DNA of 64,000 nt from Nocardia donostiensis (GCF_002081715.1 NZ_MUKP01000018.1:1-64000); one strand, 5' to 3'. Counted from the first letter of the stretch, positions 54,276 through 63,326 are shown. Numbers and translations: made by a program. Notes: generated by a model not told the origin, from the sequence alone.

Positions 54276-55418
54276 TTACGCGCCGCTCGGCACCATCTCG
54301 GCGCGGCCGACCCGTAGCACGGTCGAACCCAGCCGGATGGTGTCCCCCGGTGCGATCACGACGGGTTCACGGACCCGGCTGTTGTTGACGAACACCCCGT
54401 TGGACGACCCCAGGTCCGCGATCCGCGCCGAGGCGCCGTCGGTTTCGATCCGCGCATGGCTGCGGCTGATCTTCGGATCGGGCAGCTGGATGCCGTTCCC
54501 GACGCCGCGCCCGATCGTCACCCCGGGCGATGTGATCTCGTAATGGTGGCCTTCGGCGGTGACCAGCACTATCGCGCCGGATGTCTCCTGCACTGTGGGC
54601 CGGTCGGCGTCGATCGCGGGGAACCGAACCGGTCGCGGCCCGGCGGGCAGCGGTTCACGGGCGAGGACCCGCTGCTGCAGTTGCCGCAGTTCGGGGACCG
54701 GGTCAAGCCCGTGGCCGCACAACCGGGAAACGATGGCGCGGCATGCTTCCTCGGCCTCATCGGTACGGCCGCACAGATATAGTGCGCTGATCCATCGGAT
54801 CCACACCGATTCCCTGGTCGGCGCGTTATCTGCGAGCACCCGCAATTCACCGATCACCTCGGACGCCCGTCCGCACGCGAGGTCCATATCAATGCGGTCG
54901 ATGAGCACCTGCCCACGTTCCTCGTCGAGTTTGGCGACAAAGTTGTCGACGAACCGCGACGGCGGCAAACCGTCCAGTGCCGCGCCGGACCATTCGGCCA
55001 ATGCCTGCCGGAACAACCCGGCAGCGCGGGCGTGGTCGCCGGCGTCCTTGGCCAGCACCGCCCGCGCCCTGGTATCGGTGAACCGGTGCAGGTCGCACCC
55101 ATCTGCCGGGAGTTCGAGCCGATAGCAACCGTTGTCGGTGCGCAGCAACTCCGCGCTCACTCCGCCCGAACGCAGTGCCGAGCGGATCTCGGCGATCCGG
55201 TTCTGCACGCCCGCACGATAGGTCGATGGCGGTTCGTCCCATATGCGTTTGCCCAGTTGAGCTGGGGAAAGCGCGGTACCGCGGTTGGCGGCGAGGACAG
55301 CGAGGGTGGTGAGCGTCAGCCCGGCCCGGATCGGCAGAACCCGGTCGGCGACCGATAACCGCACCGGCCCCAGCAGCCGGACCTGCACCGTATCGGCGGT
55401 CAGCTCAGCTGCAGGCAT
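54276..55418 (-). CDS. EmbR-like regulator: winged helix, BTAD and FHA domains
   Basis: 380-residue SARP-type transcription factor. Residues 10-95 form an OmpR-like winged helix (VQVRLLGPVRL, TALSPAQLGKRIWD). Residues about 100-245 are the bacterial transcriptional activation domain. Residues about 285-370 are an FHA phosphothreonine-binding domain: VTIGRGVGNGIQLPD, KISRSHARI and GSSNGVFVNN carry the Arg, Ser-His and Asn needed for pThr binding. The order matches M. tuberculosis EmbR, which is controlled by a Ser/Thr kinase. Start ATG 55418 lies inside the end of the kinase gene (19-base overlap), making that kinase the obvious partner. Confidence 0.9.
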   Translation of the reverse strand: MPAAELTADTVQVRLLGPVRLSVADRVLPIRAGLTLTTLAVLAANRGTALSPAQLGKRIWDEPPSTYRAGVQNRIAEIRSALRSGGVSAELLRTDNGCYRLELPADGCDLHRFTDTRARAVLAKDAGDHARAAGLFRQALAEWSGAALDGLPPSRFVDNFVAKLDEERGQVLIDRIDMDLACGRASEVIGELRVLADNAPTRESVWIRWISALYLCGRTDEAEEACRAIVSRLCGHGLDPVPELRQLQQRVLAREPLPAGPRPVRFPAIDADRPTVQETSGAIVLVTAEGHHYEITSPGVTIGRGVGNGIQLPDPKISRSHARIETDGASARIADLGSSNGVFVNNSRVREPVVIAPGDTIRLGSTVLRVGRAEMVPSGA

Positions 55419-57496
55419 CTGCCGTCGAACCCTCCGTCGGACTCGCGGAACACCGGCCATTCGACAACCTGGGCGCGGGTCTGCGGGCCGTAGATACCGT
55501 CGACGTCGGCGCCGTACCGCAGCTGCAGATGCCGCACCGCAGATCGGGTCGCCGGATCGTAGGTGCCGGTGACGGTGAGCGGAATATCGTGACACAGCGC
55601 CAACGCCCGTTGCAGCGACGTCACCGCCGCACTGCTGTCGCCGGTGTTGAAGATGCACCGGGGTTCGTCGCGCCCGGGGTCCCCGCTCGGCACCTCCACG
55701 TAACTGCCCGCGCCCGCAGATACCCGCACCGACCAGTAGCAGTGCGTGCTCAACGGCTGCGCCGCGACGTCGTTATCGCCGTGCGCCTGGTCGTTCGCGA
55801 GGCCCGCGTCGGCGGGCTGCTCGGAGCTTGCGACGATGCCCCACACCGTTGCCATGCCGACGGTGACCGCGGCGGCCAGAAGCATCAAGCGCCGCCTCAC
55901 CCGCTTCGGTTTCGCCGGTGCGGCACGATCCTGTGACGACGGCACCCCTGTAACCGCGCCGTCCCCTCCTCCCGATACTGCGGTGACTGCCTCCGACGCC
56001 TCGGGAACATCGCCCTCGTGCGCTGCGACTACGCGCGAACCAGGAGCCTCGGACTGCGAAGCTGATCCTGACGCCCTGGCCTCCCCGTGCAGCCCAGAAG
56101 TCTCAGCCTGCGCATCCGGCGTCTCCGGATGTGGTCCAGACGCCCTGGTCGCCGCGTGCCACCCAGAAGTCTCGGTCTCCCCGTGCGATCTCGAGGCCCT
56201 GGTATCCGCACCCGATCCGGCTGTCTTGCTCTCCGCATCCGATCCAGACGTCCGGAGTTCCGCAGCCGGTGCAGGCGTCTTGCTCTCCGCCGGTGAACCA
56301 GACGCTCGGAGCACCGCGCGCAGTCCAGACGTCTCCGTCCCCGCATCCGATTCGAGCGGCTCGACTTGCGCATCCGGTCCAGAGGCCTCGGTCTCCCTGC
56401 GTACTGCGGACATCCTGGCCTGCGCGCCTGCCTCAGGCGTTTTGATCTCCGCGCTCGGTCTAGACGCCCCGGTCTCCCCGTGCGGTCCCGCGGTGCTGGT
56501 CTGCGTGTGTGGTTCAGAGGCCCGGGCCTGCGCAACCGATCCGGATGTCCTCGTCCTCACAGAAGGTCCGGCTATCTTCGTTGCTGCCAGTGGCCCGGAT
56601 GTCCTCGTCGCGATATCGGCAGCGGGGTCGTCGTGTGCCGGGTCGGTGTCGAGCGCGGCCAGTGCGGCCGCCGCGAGCTCACCGCAGCTCTGGTATCGCT
56701 CGTCCGGCTCCTTCGCCATGGCCAGCGCGATCACCTCGTCGAACCCGGCAGGCAGACAGGGTCGGAGCAGGGATGGCACCGGTGGTGGTTCCGTGCAATG
56801 TGCCTGGATCAGCGCTGTGTCGCTGCGCATCGGGTAGGGGACGGAGCCGGTGAGCAGCCGGTGCAGGGTGGCGCCGAGTGAGTACACATCGCTGCGCGGG
56901 TCGGGCGGGAAGCCGATGAAACGCTCCGGCGCCACATAATCCGGTGAGTATTCGCCCGGCCCCGCCTGGGTAAGGGTTGCGGCTTCGTCGAGGCTTCTGG
57001 CGATCCCGAAATCCGCGACCAGCACTCGTTCCGGTCCGCCGGTCGAAGCCACCAGCAGGTTCGAGGGTTTGATATCGCGGTGCAGCACCTTGTTGTCGTG
57101 GGCGTAGTCGAGTCCAGTGGCGGCATCGCAGAGGAACCGGACCGCCCGCGCCGGGTCCAATCCGCGGGGGGTGTTCCGCAGTACTGCGCCAGCGTCGGTG
57201 CCATCCACGTATTGCATCTCGATCCACCACACGCTGTCTGTGCAGCCTTTGTCCTGCACGGCAACGATGTTCGGATGCGACAGCCGGGATACCAGATCGG
57301 CCTCGCGCCCGAACAGTTCGAGGCTGCGGCGGCCGGCTCGCAGCGGGTCGAGCACCTTCAGGGCGACGGTCTTGCCCGGCAGCCGCGGGTGTTCGGCGCG
57401 GTAAACCACGCCCATACCGCCGCGGCCGAGTTCCTCGAGTATCAAATATCCCGCGAATCTCTGGTTTTCGCGTAGTACCACCGTTGTCCCCTGCAT
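55400..57496 (-). CDS. Membrane Ser/Thr protein kinase with extracellular peptidoglycan-binding domain
   Basis: 698 residues. Kinase domain 14-285: GRGGMG 24-29, Lys47, His139-Arg-Asp141, Asn146, DFG 162-164 and APE 189-191, with Thr174 and Thr176 in the activation loop. Residues about 300-530 are a long Ala/Ser/Gly/Glu/Thr linker of degenerate repeats around TSGxxAE and RASGxH. The membrane helix is near 537-556 (LMLLAAAVTVGMATVWGIVA). The outer part carries paired Cys and a PG_binding_1 domain (VRHLQLRYGADVDGIYGPQT). It probably senses the cell wall and phosphorylates the overlapping FHA regulator. Start ATG 57496; the upstream frame is not kinase-like. Confidence 0.92.
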   Translation of the reverse strand: MQGTTVVLRENQRFAGYLILEELGRGGMGVVYRAEHPRLPGKTVALKVLDPLRAGRRSLELFGREADLVSRLSHPNIVAVQDKGCTDSVWWIEMQYVDGTDAGAVLRNTPRGLDPARAVRFLCDAATGLDYAHDNKVLHRDIKPSNLLVASTGGPERVLVADFGIARSLDEAATLTQAGPGEYSPDYVAPERFIGFPPDPRSDVYSLGATLHRLLTGSVPYPMRSDTALIQAHCTEPPPVPSLLRPCLPAGFDEVIALAMAKEPDERYQSCGELAAAALAALDTDPAHDDPAADIATRTSGPLAATKIAGPSVRTRTSGSVAQARASEPHTQTSTAGPHGETGASRPSAEIKTPEAGAQARMSAVRRETEASGPDAQVEPLESDAGTETSGLRAVLRASGSPAESKTPAPAAELRTSGSDAESKTAGSGADTRASRSHGETETSGWHAATRASGPHPETPDAQAETSGLHGEARASGSASQSEAPGSRVVAAHEGDVPEASEAVTAVSGGGDGAVTGVPSSQDRAAPAKPKRVRRRLMLLAAAVTVGMATVWGIVASSEQPADAGLANDQAHGDNDVAAQPLSTHCYWSVRVSAGAGSYVEVPSGDPGRDEPRCIFNTGDSSAAVTSLQRALALCHDIPLTVTGTYDPATRSAVRHLQLRYGADVDGIYGPQTRAQVVEWPVFRESDGGFDGRCLQLS

Positions 57497-58087
57497 TCCG
57501 ACGCACCGACGCACCGTCTCGTCCGTGAGCCGCCCGCATCCGAGCGGTTCCGGTGAGTCCCCGGAGTACACGCCGCGCGGAGACGGCAATGTGCGGTTTC
57601 GCCTACGCTACAAGACTTTTCGCCAGGGAGAGAAGGGATTCACCGAGCAACCCGCCAGCAGGGGACGAGGCGGGCCGGACAGCTGTGGCACCAGACCCAG
57701 GGCCCCCAGGATACATACCAGAGACCATCGCGGAATATATCCGATTATTGCATTTTCCCTAGATGCAGGAAGACACCCCTCGACAGCATGCCCTCGAGTG
57801 AAGGCGAGTCGAATATCTCGCCCTCTAGCTTGTGTGCTCGAATACCTGATACTCACCTGACCATACCGTTTGTGAGGAATTTCTAGCATTTTCTATCAAT
57901 ATGACTAGAACTAGATAGAACCTCCTCGGCCGAGCAGGCCCACCCCCGACCCGCGCCCCGAGCAAGCGATGCACAACGGGTCCGTAACGGGCCGACCCGC
58001 TGGTTAACGTCCCGCAAGCCGTCCCGCGACAACTGGAGACAGAAATGTTTCCGCCGAGGCCATCGGAACCGGACCCCAGGAGGCCAC
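57497..58087. other. 590-base divergent gap between kinase and hydrolase genes, with AT-rich core
   Basis: 57720-57920 is AT-rich for this genome and shows a partial direct repeat (CTAGAACTAGATAGAAC). It should hold the promoters of both flanking genes. No small ORF with a ribosome site was convincing. Confidence 0.5.
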
Positions 58088-59050
58088 ATGTCCATCACCA
58101 CCATCGCCCGCGACGGCAGGGCGTGCACCGTCGCCGCCGACGACGGGGTGCCACTGGCGGTCCGTATCACCGGAGCCGAGAACGCACCCACGACCGTGGT
58201 CTTCGTGCACGGGCACTGCCTACGGGGCGAATCGTGGTCGTACCTGCGCGACCAGCTGAACAGACACTGGGGCTCCGACACCCGGATGGTCTTCTACGAC
58301 CATCGAGGCCACGGTGCGTCGGGGGCGAGCGACCCGTCCACCTACACCATCGACCAGCTGGCCCACGATCTGGATGCAGTGCTGCGCGCGGTCGCCGCTC
58401 GCGGACCGGTGATCCTGGTGGGACATTCGATGGGCGCGATGGTGGTGCTGGCCTATTCCCGGCTGTACCCGGAAGCGATCGGCACCCGCGTGGTCGGCGT
58501 CGGGCTGATCGCAGGCGCCGCCAACGGGGTCACCCAGGTGGGGCTCGGCAGGTTACTCAACGGGCACACCGTGCGTTCACTGCAACTGGCTGTGCACCGC
58601 GCGCCACGGTTTCTGCACATGTCGCGGCGGCTGTCGCGCAGAATCTTCGAACCGATCGCGCGGGAGGTCGCTTTCGGCAGCAGGAAAGTGCCTCCGCGGG
58701 TGGTCGCCCTCGCCGCGACCATGCTGAACGAGACGTCACTGTCGACCATGGCGGGTTTCCTTGCCTCGCTGCGCGCCTTCGACGAAACCGGAAGCCTGCA
58801 CCGCCTCGGCAGCATCCCCGCATTGGTGCTCGCCGGTTCCGCGGACATCATGATCCCGTTCGCGCATTCGGTCGTGCTCGCCGCCCACCTTGCGAACGCC
58901 GAACTGGTCCGGCTGGAAGGAGCAGGTCACAACGTGATCTTGGAACGGGCCGAAGAGGTCGCGCTGTCCATCGCGGGGCTGGCCGAGCGTGCGGCCGCTG
59001 CCGCTCGCCACGCCGGCAACGACTGTGCCGCTTACGCCCGCACGGCCTGA
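58088..59050 (+). CDS. Alpha/beta hydrolase
   Basis: 320-residue alpha/beta-hydrolase fold enzyme, start ATG 58088 behind AGGAGGCCAC. Oxyanion-hole loop VFVHGHCLRGESW, nucleophile elbow LVGHSMGAM (Ser), acid in AGSADIMIPF and His in GAGHNVILE form a complete triad. FYDHRGHGASG is the typical strand 4 region. A basic cap region (RRLSRRIFEPIARE) may bind lipids or membranes. The substrate is unknown; esterase or lipase-like activity is likely. It lies about 70 bases ahead of the CRP-like sites of the next gene. Confidence 0.88.
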   Translation: MSITTIARDGRACTVAADDGVPLAVRITGAENAPTTVVFVHGHCLRGESWSYLRDQLNRHWGSDTRMVFYDHRGHGASGASDPSTYTIDQLAHDLDAVLRAVAARGPVILVGHSMGAMVVLAYSRLYPEAIGTRVVGVGLIAGAANGVTQVGLGRLLNGHTVRSLQLAVHRAPRFLHMSRRLSRRIFEPIAREVAFGSRKVPPRVVALAATMLNETSLSTMAGFLASLRAFDETGSLHRLGSIPALVLAGSADIMIPFAHSVVLAAHLANAELVRLEGAGHNVILERAEEVALSIAGLAERAAAAARHAGNDCAAYARTA

Positions 59051-59120
59051 CCCATCACGACCACGTGAATTCCTACAACAACCACTGAACCCACGAGCCG
59101 AACCGCCAGAGTTGACGTAC

Positions 59121-59153
59121 TGTGTTGTAGATCACGTTGTGTGGTCGGTCACA
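59121..59153. promoter_or_regulatory. Two tandem CRP-like palindromes
   Basis: TGTGT-TGTAGA-TCACG (59121-59136) and TGTGT-GGTCGG-TCACA (59138-59153) each match the actinobacterial CRP consensus TGTGA-N6-TCACA with one or two mismatches. They are spaced 17 bases centre to centre, 78-110 bases upstream of the small gene at 59231. Confidence 0.6.
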
Positions 59154-59230
59154 CGACACGCCGCCGCGACGGACAGCGACGTCCGCACGACGGCCGATCC
59201 GACGACCGGGCAGAAAACCAGGAGGTATCG

Positions 59231-59518
59231 ATGACACGCAGCGACTTGGCGGAACTCCGCTACGCCGTAGGCCAGCTCCGGCACTCCATCACTGCGTTGC
59301 GCGCGCACTACGGAGACGCCAGCACCGTGCGCCGGCTGGAGAACGACCTCGAGCGTCTGGTCATCGACGCGGACGAATTCGAGAAGTCGCCGCCGCCGGA
59401 GGTACGTTCTCGAGCCCAGGAACCCATCTACGTCCCGGACAGCAAGTCCGACGAGGCGGCGTGGATGGGCGCCCAAGACGAAGGGCTGGGTTTCCACTCC
59501 CGCCCCCGCACCACCTGA
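59231..59518 (+). CDS. Small conserved protein of the Sdh locus (Rv0250c-like)
   Basis: 95 residues from ATG 59231 with AGGAGG 6 bases upstream. It is helical at the N-terminus (RSDLAELRYAVGQLRHSITAL, then VRRLENDLERLVIDADEFE) and ends in an unstructured acidic/Pro tail (EPIYVPDSKSDEAAWMGAQ). A protein of the same size precedes the orthologous succinate dehydrogenase genes in M. tuberculosis (Rv0250c). Function unknown. It is separated from the anchor gene by a terminator. Confidence 0.78.
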   Translation: MTRSDLAELRYAVGQLRHSITALRAHYGDASTVRRLENDLERLVIDADEFEKSPPPEVRSRAQEPIYVPDSKSDEAAWMGAQDEGLGFHSRPRTT

Positions 59519-59558
59519 ACGCCGATCGCGCCTGGTAACCACACACCTGGCGCGCTTC

Positions 59559-59595
59559 CACAGGCCGGTTCCGCCCTCGCGGCGACCGGCCTGTG
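59559..59595 (+). terminator. Hairpin terminator after the small Sdh-locus gene
   Basis: Perfect 11-base arms CACAGGCCGGT / ACCGGCCTGTG with a 15-base loop, followed by CGGGTTT. It implies that the sdh genes downstream have their own promoter. Confidence 0.75.
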
Positions 59596-59722
59596 CGGGT
59601 TTGTGGCGAGTTCACCCAACGACATCACACCTACCCTTCAGCGCCAGATGTGGCGCAAATCACCCACCCACCCGGCCCGCGTTTGCCGAGGCCCCACTCG
59701 CTCAATAGCACAGGTGTCGTAA

Positions 59723-59738
59723 GGTGCTGTACATCACA
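59723..59738. promoter_or_regulatory. CRP-like palindrome upstream of the sdh genes
   Basis: GGTGC-TGTACA-TCACA keeps the GTG...TCACA frame of CRP sites and shares GTGnTGTAnATCAC with the site at 59121. It lies 18 bases before the leader ORF. Confidence 0.5.
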
Positions 59739-59755
59739 TTGGATCGCGGAGGTAC

Positions 59756-59800
59756 ATGATGACCACCCGCACCGCGGATCAGCGAGGCATCGACAGGTGA
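59756..59800 (+). CDS. Putative 14-codon leader peptide coupled to the sdh anchor gene
   Basis: Short ORF MMTTRTADQRGIDR with a strong GCGGAGG site 3-6 bases before its ATG-ATG start. Its TGA overlaps the GTG start of the anchor gene as GTGA. This start signal is better than that of the anchor itself, so ribosomes may reach the anchor only by re-initiation after this peptide. It is too short to judge by family. Confidence 0.5.
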   Translation: MMTTRTADQRGIDR

Positions 59801-60627
59801 GTGCCGCAACAACCGCCACCCGGGATTCGGGAACCGGCGTACTCAGCAAAACCAGGGCTCGTATCGCAACGCGCACGCTACGCACCGACCGATGGTGGCT
59901 CCCGCCGGTTCTCACCGTGCTCGGCCTGGCCGCTTTCGTCATCTATGCGACGATCAGATCGTATGTGCGCACGGCGTATTGGGTTTCCGATTACCACTAC
60001 CTGACGCCGTTCTACTCGCCGTGCCTGAGCACCTCGTGCGTCGAGGGCTCCAGCCATTTCGGCACCCCGTTCGGGGAGATTCCCGCGATCCTGCCGCTCG
60101 GTTTCGTCGCGCTGCCGTTCCTGCTCGGCTTCCGGCTGACCTGCTACTACTACCGCAAGGCCTACTACCGGTCGGTGTGGCTGTCGCCGCCCGCGTGCGC
60201 CGTCGCGGAACCGCATACACGCTATACCGGTGAGACCCGCTTGCCGCTGATCGTCCAGAACGTGCACCGCTACTTCTTCTATATCGCGTTGATCGTCACG
60301 GTGATCAACACCTACGACGCGATCGGCGCATACCACGGGGCGAGCGGCGGCTTCGGCATGGGCCTGGGCAGCCTCATCCTGACCGGGAACGTGATCCTGC
60401 TCTGGGCCTACACGTTGTCGTGCCATTCGTGCAGACACGCCGTCGGCGGACGCCTCAAACACTTCTCCGCCCACCCGGTGCGGTACTGGCTGTGGACGCA
60501 GATATCCAAGCTCAACACCCGCCACATGACCTTTGCCTGGGTCACGCTCGGCACCCTGGTGCTCACCGACTGCTACGTGATGCTGGTTGCCAGCGGCACT
60601 ATTTCGGATCTTCGCTTCATCGACTGA
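59797..60627 (+). CDS. Succinate dehydrogenase membrane anchor subunit (Rv0249c-like)
   Basis: 276-residue membrane subunit with five hydrophobic helices (for example PPVLTVLGLAAFVIYATI near 50, ILPLGFVALPFLLGFRLTCY near 105 and YFFYIALIVTVINTYDAIGA near 155). His residues in and around the helices (VQNVHRYFFY, LSCHSCRHAVGG, LNTRHMTFAW) are candidate haem ligands. Length and order match the Sdh1 anchor of mycobacteria. It carries electrons between the iron-sulfur subunit and menaquinone. GTG 59797 overlaps the leader ORF stop. Confidence 0.88.
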   Translation: MSAATTATRDSGTGVLSKTRARIATRTLRTDRWWLPPVLTVLGLAAFVIYATIRSYVRTAYWVSDYHYLTPFYSPCLSTSCVEGSSHFGTPFGEIPAILPLGFVALPFLLGFRLTCYYYRKAYYRSVWLSPPACAVAEPHTRYTGETRLPLIVQNVHRYFFYIALIVTVINTYDAIGAYHGASGGFGMGLGSLILTGNVILLWAYTLSCHSCRHAVGGRLKHFSAHPVRYWLWTQISKLNTRHMTFAWVTLGTLVLTDCYVMLVASGTISDLRFID

Positions 60628-60642
60628 GGAGTTTTCGCGGCT

Positions 60643-62577
60643 ATGCCTGAAGTGGAACGGCACGCATACGACGTCGTCGTCATCGGTGCCGGTGGCGCCG
60701 GACTGCGCGCGGTGATCGAGGCCCGCGAACACGGCCTGTCTGTCGCGGTGGTCTGCAAATCCCTGTTCGGCAAGGCACATACGGTGATGGCCGAGGGCGG
60801 CTGCGCTGCGTCGATGGGCAACGCCAACGAAAAGGACAACTGGCAAACCCATTTCCGCGACACCATGCGCGGCGGCAAATTCCTCAACAACTGGCGGATG
60901 GCCGAACTGCACGCCCAGGAAGCCCCCGCGCGGGTATGGGAACTGGAAACCTACGGGGCGCTGTTCGATCGGACCCCCGACGGGCGGATCAGCCAGCGCA
61001 ATTTCGGCGGCCACACTTATCCGCGGCTCGCGCATGTCGGCGACCGCACCGGCCTGGAACTCATTCGCACCATGCAGCAGAAGATCGTCTCGCTGCAGCA
61101 GGAGGATTACGCCGCTACCGGCGACTACGAGGCCCGGATCAAGGTGTTCGCCGAATGCACGATCACCGAGCTGCTCAAAGACGGGGACCGGATCAGCGGC
61201 GCGTTCGGCTACTGGCGTGAATCCGGGCGGTTCATCCTGTTCGAGACTCCGGCCGTGGTGTTGGCTACCGGCGGGATCGGCAAATCCTACAAGGTGACCT
61301 CGAACTCCTGGGAATACACCGGCGATGGTCACGCTCTGGCGCTGCGGGCGGGGGCGACGCTGATCAATATGGAGTTCGTGCAGTTCCACCCGACCGGGAT
61401 GGTCTGGCCGCCGAGCGTGAAGGGCATCCTGGTTACCGAGGGTGTGCGCGGCGACGGCGGGGTGTTGAAGAACGCCGAGGGCAAACGGTTCATGTTCGAC
61501 TACATCCCGTCGGTGTTCAAAGGTCAGTACGCCGAAACCGAGGAGGAGGCCGACCAGTGGCTGCGCGATAACGATTCCGCGCGGCGCACCCCGGACCTGC
61601 TGCCCCGCGACGAGGTTGCCCGTGCGATCAACGAAGAGGTGAAGGCCGGTCGCGGCACCGAGCACGGGGGCGTCTACCTGGATATCGCCTCCCGGATGCC
61701 GGCCGAGGAGATCATCCGGCGGTTGCCGTCGATGCACCATCAGTTCAAGGAACTGGCCGATGTCGATATCACCACCGAACCCATGGAAGTCGGCCCGACC
61801 TGCCATTACGTCATGGGCGGGATAGAGGTGGACCCGGATACCGGGGCGGCGAAGGTGCCCGGGCTGTTCGCGGCCGGGGAATGTTCCGGCGGTATGCACG
61901 GCTCGAACCGGCTCGGCGGCAATTCACTGTCGGATCTGCTGGTGTTCGGCTGCCGGGCCGGATCGGGCGCGGCAACGTATGTGCAGGCGCTCACCGAACG
62001 CCCGGTGGTCTCGGAGACCGATATCGACGATGCGGCTCGGCTGGCGCTGGCCCCCTTCGGCCCGGCCGATGGTGGCAGCGAAAACCCGTACACACTGCAT
62101 ACCGATCTGCAGCAGACGATGAACGACCTGGTCGGCATCATCCGCAAGGAAAGCGAAGTCCGCCATGCGCTGGCGAAACTCGCCGAACTGCGGGAACGGT
62201 TCGGCCGGGTGCTCGTGGAGGGGCATCGGCAGTTCAATCCCGGATGGCATCTGGCCCTCGATCTGCGCAATATGCTGCTGGTCAGCGACTGTGTTGCGCA
62301 GGCGGCGCTGCGGCGCACCGAAAGCCGCGGCGGGCACACCCGCGACGACTACCCGGCGATGGACCCGCAGTGGCGGAACAAGCTGCTGGTCTGTGCCATA
62401 GACCCGGCCGACGCGGCCGCCGCGATCCCGGCGGTGACGGTATCGGTCGCCGAACAGGTGCCGATGCGGCCGGAGCTGCTCGCGCTGTTCGAGCTGAGTG
62501 AGCTGGAAAAGTACTACACCCCCGAAGAACTCGCCGGTTATGCGGCGGCCGGGGTGGTTACCGATGGAGAGGCGTAG
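60643..62577 (+). CDS. Succinate dehydrogenase/fumarate reductase flavoprotein subunit
   Basis: 644-residue FAD subunit. The N-terminal Rossmann motif is VVVIGAGGAGLRAVIEA; HTVMAEGGCAASMGN contains the region of covalent FAD attachment. FVQFHPTGMVWP, VTEGVRGDGGVLKN and the active-site Arg/His of GSNRLGGNSLSDLLVFG are present. It oxidises succinate to fumarate, or the reverse. It starts 16 bases after the anchor gene and ends 3 bases before the iron-sulfur gene. Length agrees with Rv0248c-type Sdh1. Confidence 0.95.
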   Translation: MPEVERHAYDVVVIGAGGAGLRAVIEAREHGLSVAVVCKSLFGKAHTVMAEGGCAASMGNANEKDNWQTHFRDTMRGGKFLNNWRMAELHAQEAPARVWELETYGALFDRTPDGRISQRNFGGHTYPRLAHVGDRTGLELIRTMQQKIVSLQQEDYAATGDYEARIKVFAECTITELLKDGDRISGAFGYWRESGRFILFETPAVVLATGGIGKSYKVTSNSWEYTGDGHALALRAGATLINMEFVQFHPTGMVWPPSVKGILVTEGVRGDGGVLKNAEGKRFMFDYIPSVFKGQYAETEEEADQWLRDNDSARRTPDLLPRDEVARAINEEVKAGRGTEHGGVYLDIASRMPAEEIIRRLPSMHHQFKELADVDITTEPMEVGPTCHYVMGGIEVDPDTGAAKVPGLFAAGECSGGMHGSNRLGGNSLSDLLVFGCRAGSGAATYVQALTERPVVSETDIDDAARLALAPFGPADGGSENPYTLHTDLQQTMNDLVGIIRKESEVRHALAKLAELRERFGRVLVEGHRQFNPGWHLALDLRNMLLVSDCVAQAALRRTESRGGHTRDDYPAMDPQWRNKLLVCAIDPADAAAAIPAVTVSVAEQVPMRPELLALFELSELEKYYTPEELAGYAAAGVVTDGEA

Positions 62578-62579
62578 CA

Positions 62580-63326
62580 ATGGGTTACGACGCCCGGTTC
62601 CGGGTATGGCGCGGCGATGACGACGGCGGGGAACTGCGCGACTATACGGTCGCGGTGAACGAGGGTGAGGTGGTGCTCGACATCATCCACCGGTTGCAGG
62701 CCACTCAGGCCCCGGACCTCGCGGTGCGCTGGAACTGCAAGGCGGGTAAATGCGGCTCGTGTTCGGCGGAAATCAACGGGAAACCGCGACTGCTGTGCAT
62801 GACTCGGATGTCGACCTTCCATCAGGACGAAATCGTCACTGTGACGCCGATGCGGACGTTCCCGGTGATCAGAGATCTGGTAACGGATGTCTCTTTCAAT
62901 TACGAGAAAGCCAGGCAAATACCATCCTTCGCCCCACCACCGGATTTGCGGCCGGGGGATTACCGGATGCGTCAGGTCGATGTCGGGCGTTCGCAGGAGT
63001 TCCGTAAGTGCATCGAATGCTTCCTGTGCCAGAACGTATGTCATGTGGTGCGCGATCACGAGGAAAACAAGCAAGCCTTTGCTGGGCCGCGTTATCTGAT
63101 GCGGATCGCGGAATTGGAAATGCATCCGCTGGATACGGCGGATCGCCGGGAACTCGCCCAGGACGAACAGGGGCTCGGCTACTGCAATATCACCAAATGC
63201 TGTACCGAGGTCTGCCCGGAAAACATCAAGATCACCGACAATGCGCTCATCCCGATGAAGGAGCGGGTTGCCGACCGGAAGTACGATCCGGTTGTCTGGC
63301 TGGGTAACAAGCTCTTCCGGCGCTGA
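62580..63326 (+). CDS. Succinate dehydrogenase/fumarate reductase iron-sulfur subunit
   Basis: 248-residue subunit. The [2Fe-2S] cluster motif is WNCKAGKCGSCSAEI with a fourth Cys in PRLLCMTR. The C-terminal ferredoxin part has CIECFLCQNVC and CCTEVCPENI for the [4Fe-4S] and [3Fe-4S]/[4Fe-4S] centres. It passes electrons from the flavoprotein to the membrane anchor. Last gene of the sdh operon. Confidence 0.95.
   Translation: MGYDARFRVWRGDDDGGELRDYTVAVNEGEVVLDIIHRLQATQAPDLAVRWNCKAGKCGSCSAEINGKPRLLCMTRMSTFHQDEIVTVTPMRTFPVIRDLVTDVSFNYEKARQIPSFAPPPDLRPGDYRMRQVDVGRSQEFRKCIECFLCQNVCHVVRDHEENKQAFAGPRYLMRIAELEMHPLDTADRRELAQDEQGLGYCNITKCCTEVCPENIKITDNALIPMKERVADRKYDPVVWLGNKLFRR

Noticed and set aside
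57883..58281. Minus-strand ORF in the kinase-hydrolase gap
   Set aside because: Overlaps the hydrolase start, composition is shadow-like, and no ribosome site is seen.
59878..61899. Minus-strand ORF of 673 codons
   Set aside because: Antisense to the sdh anchor and flavoprotein genes, whose motifs are unmistakable; no ribosome site or domain.
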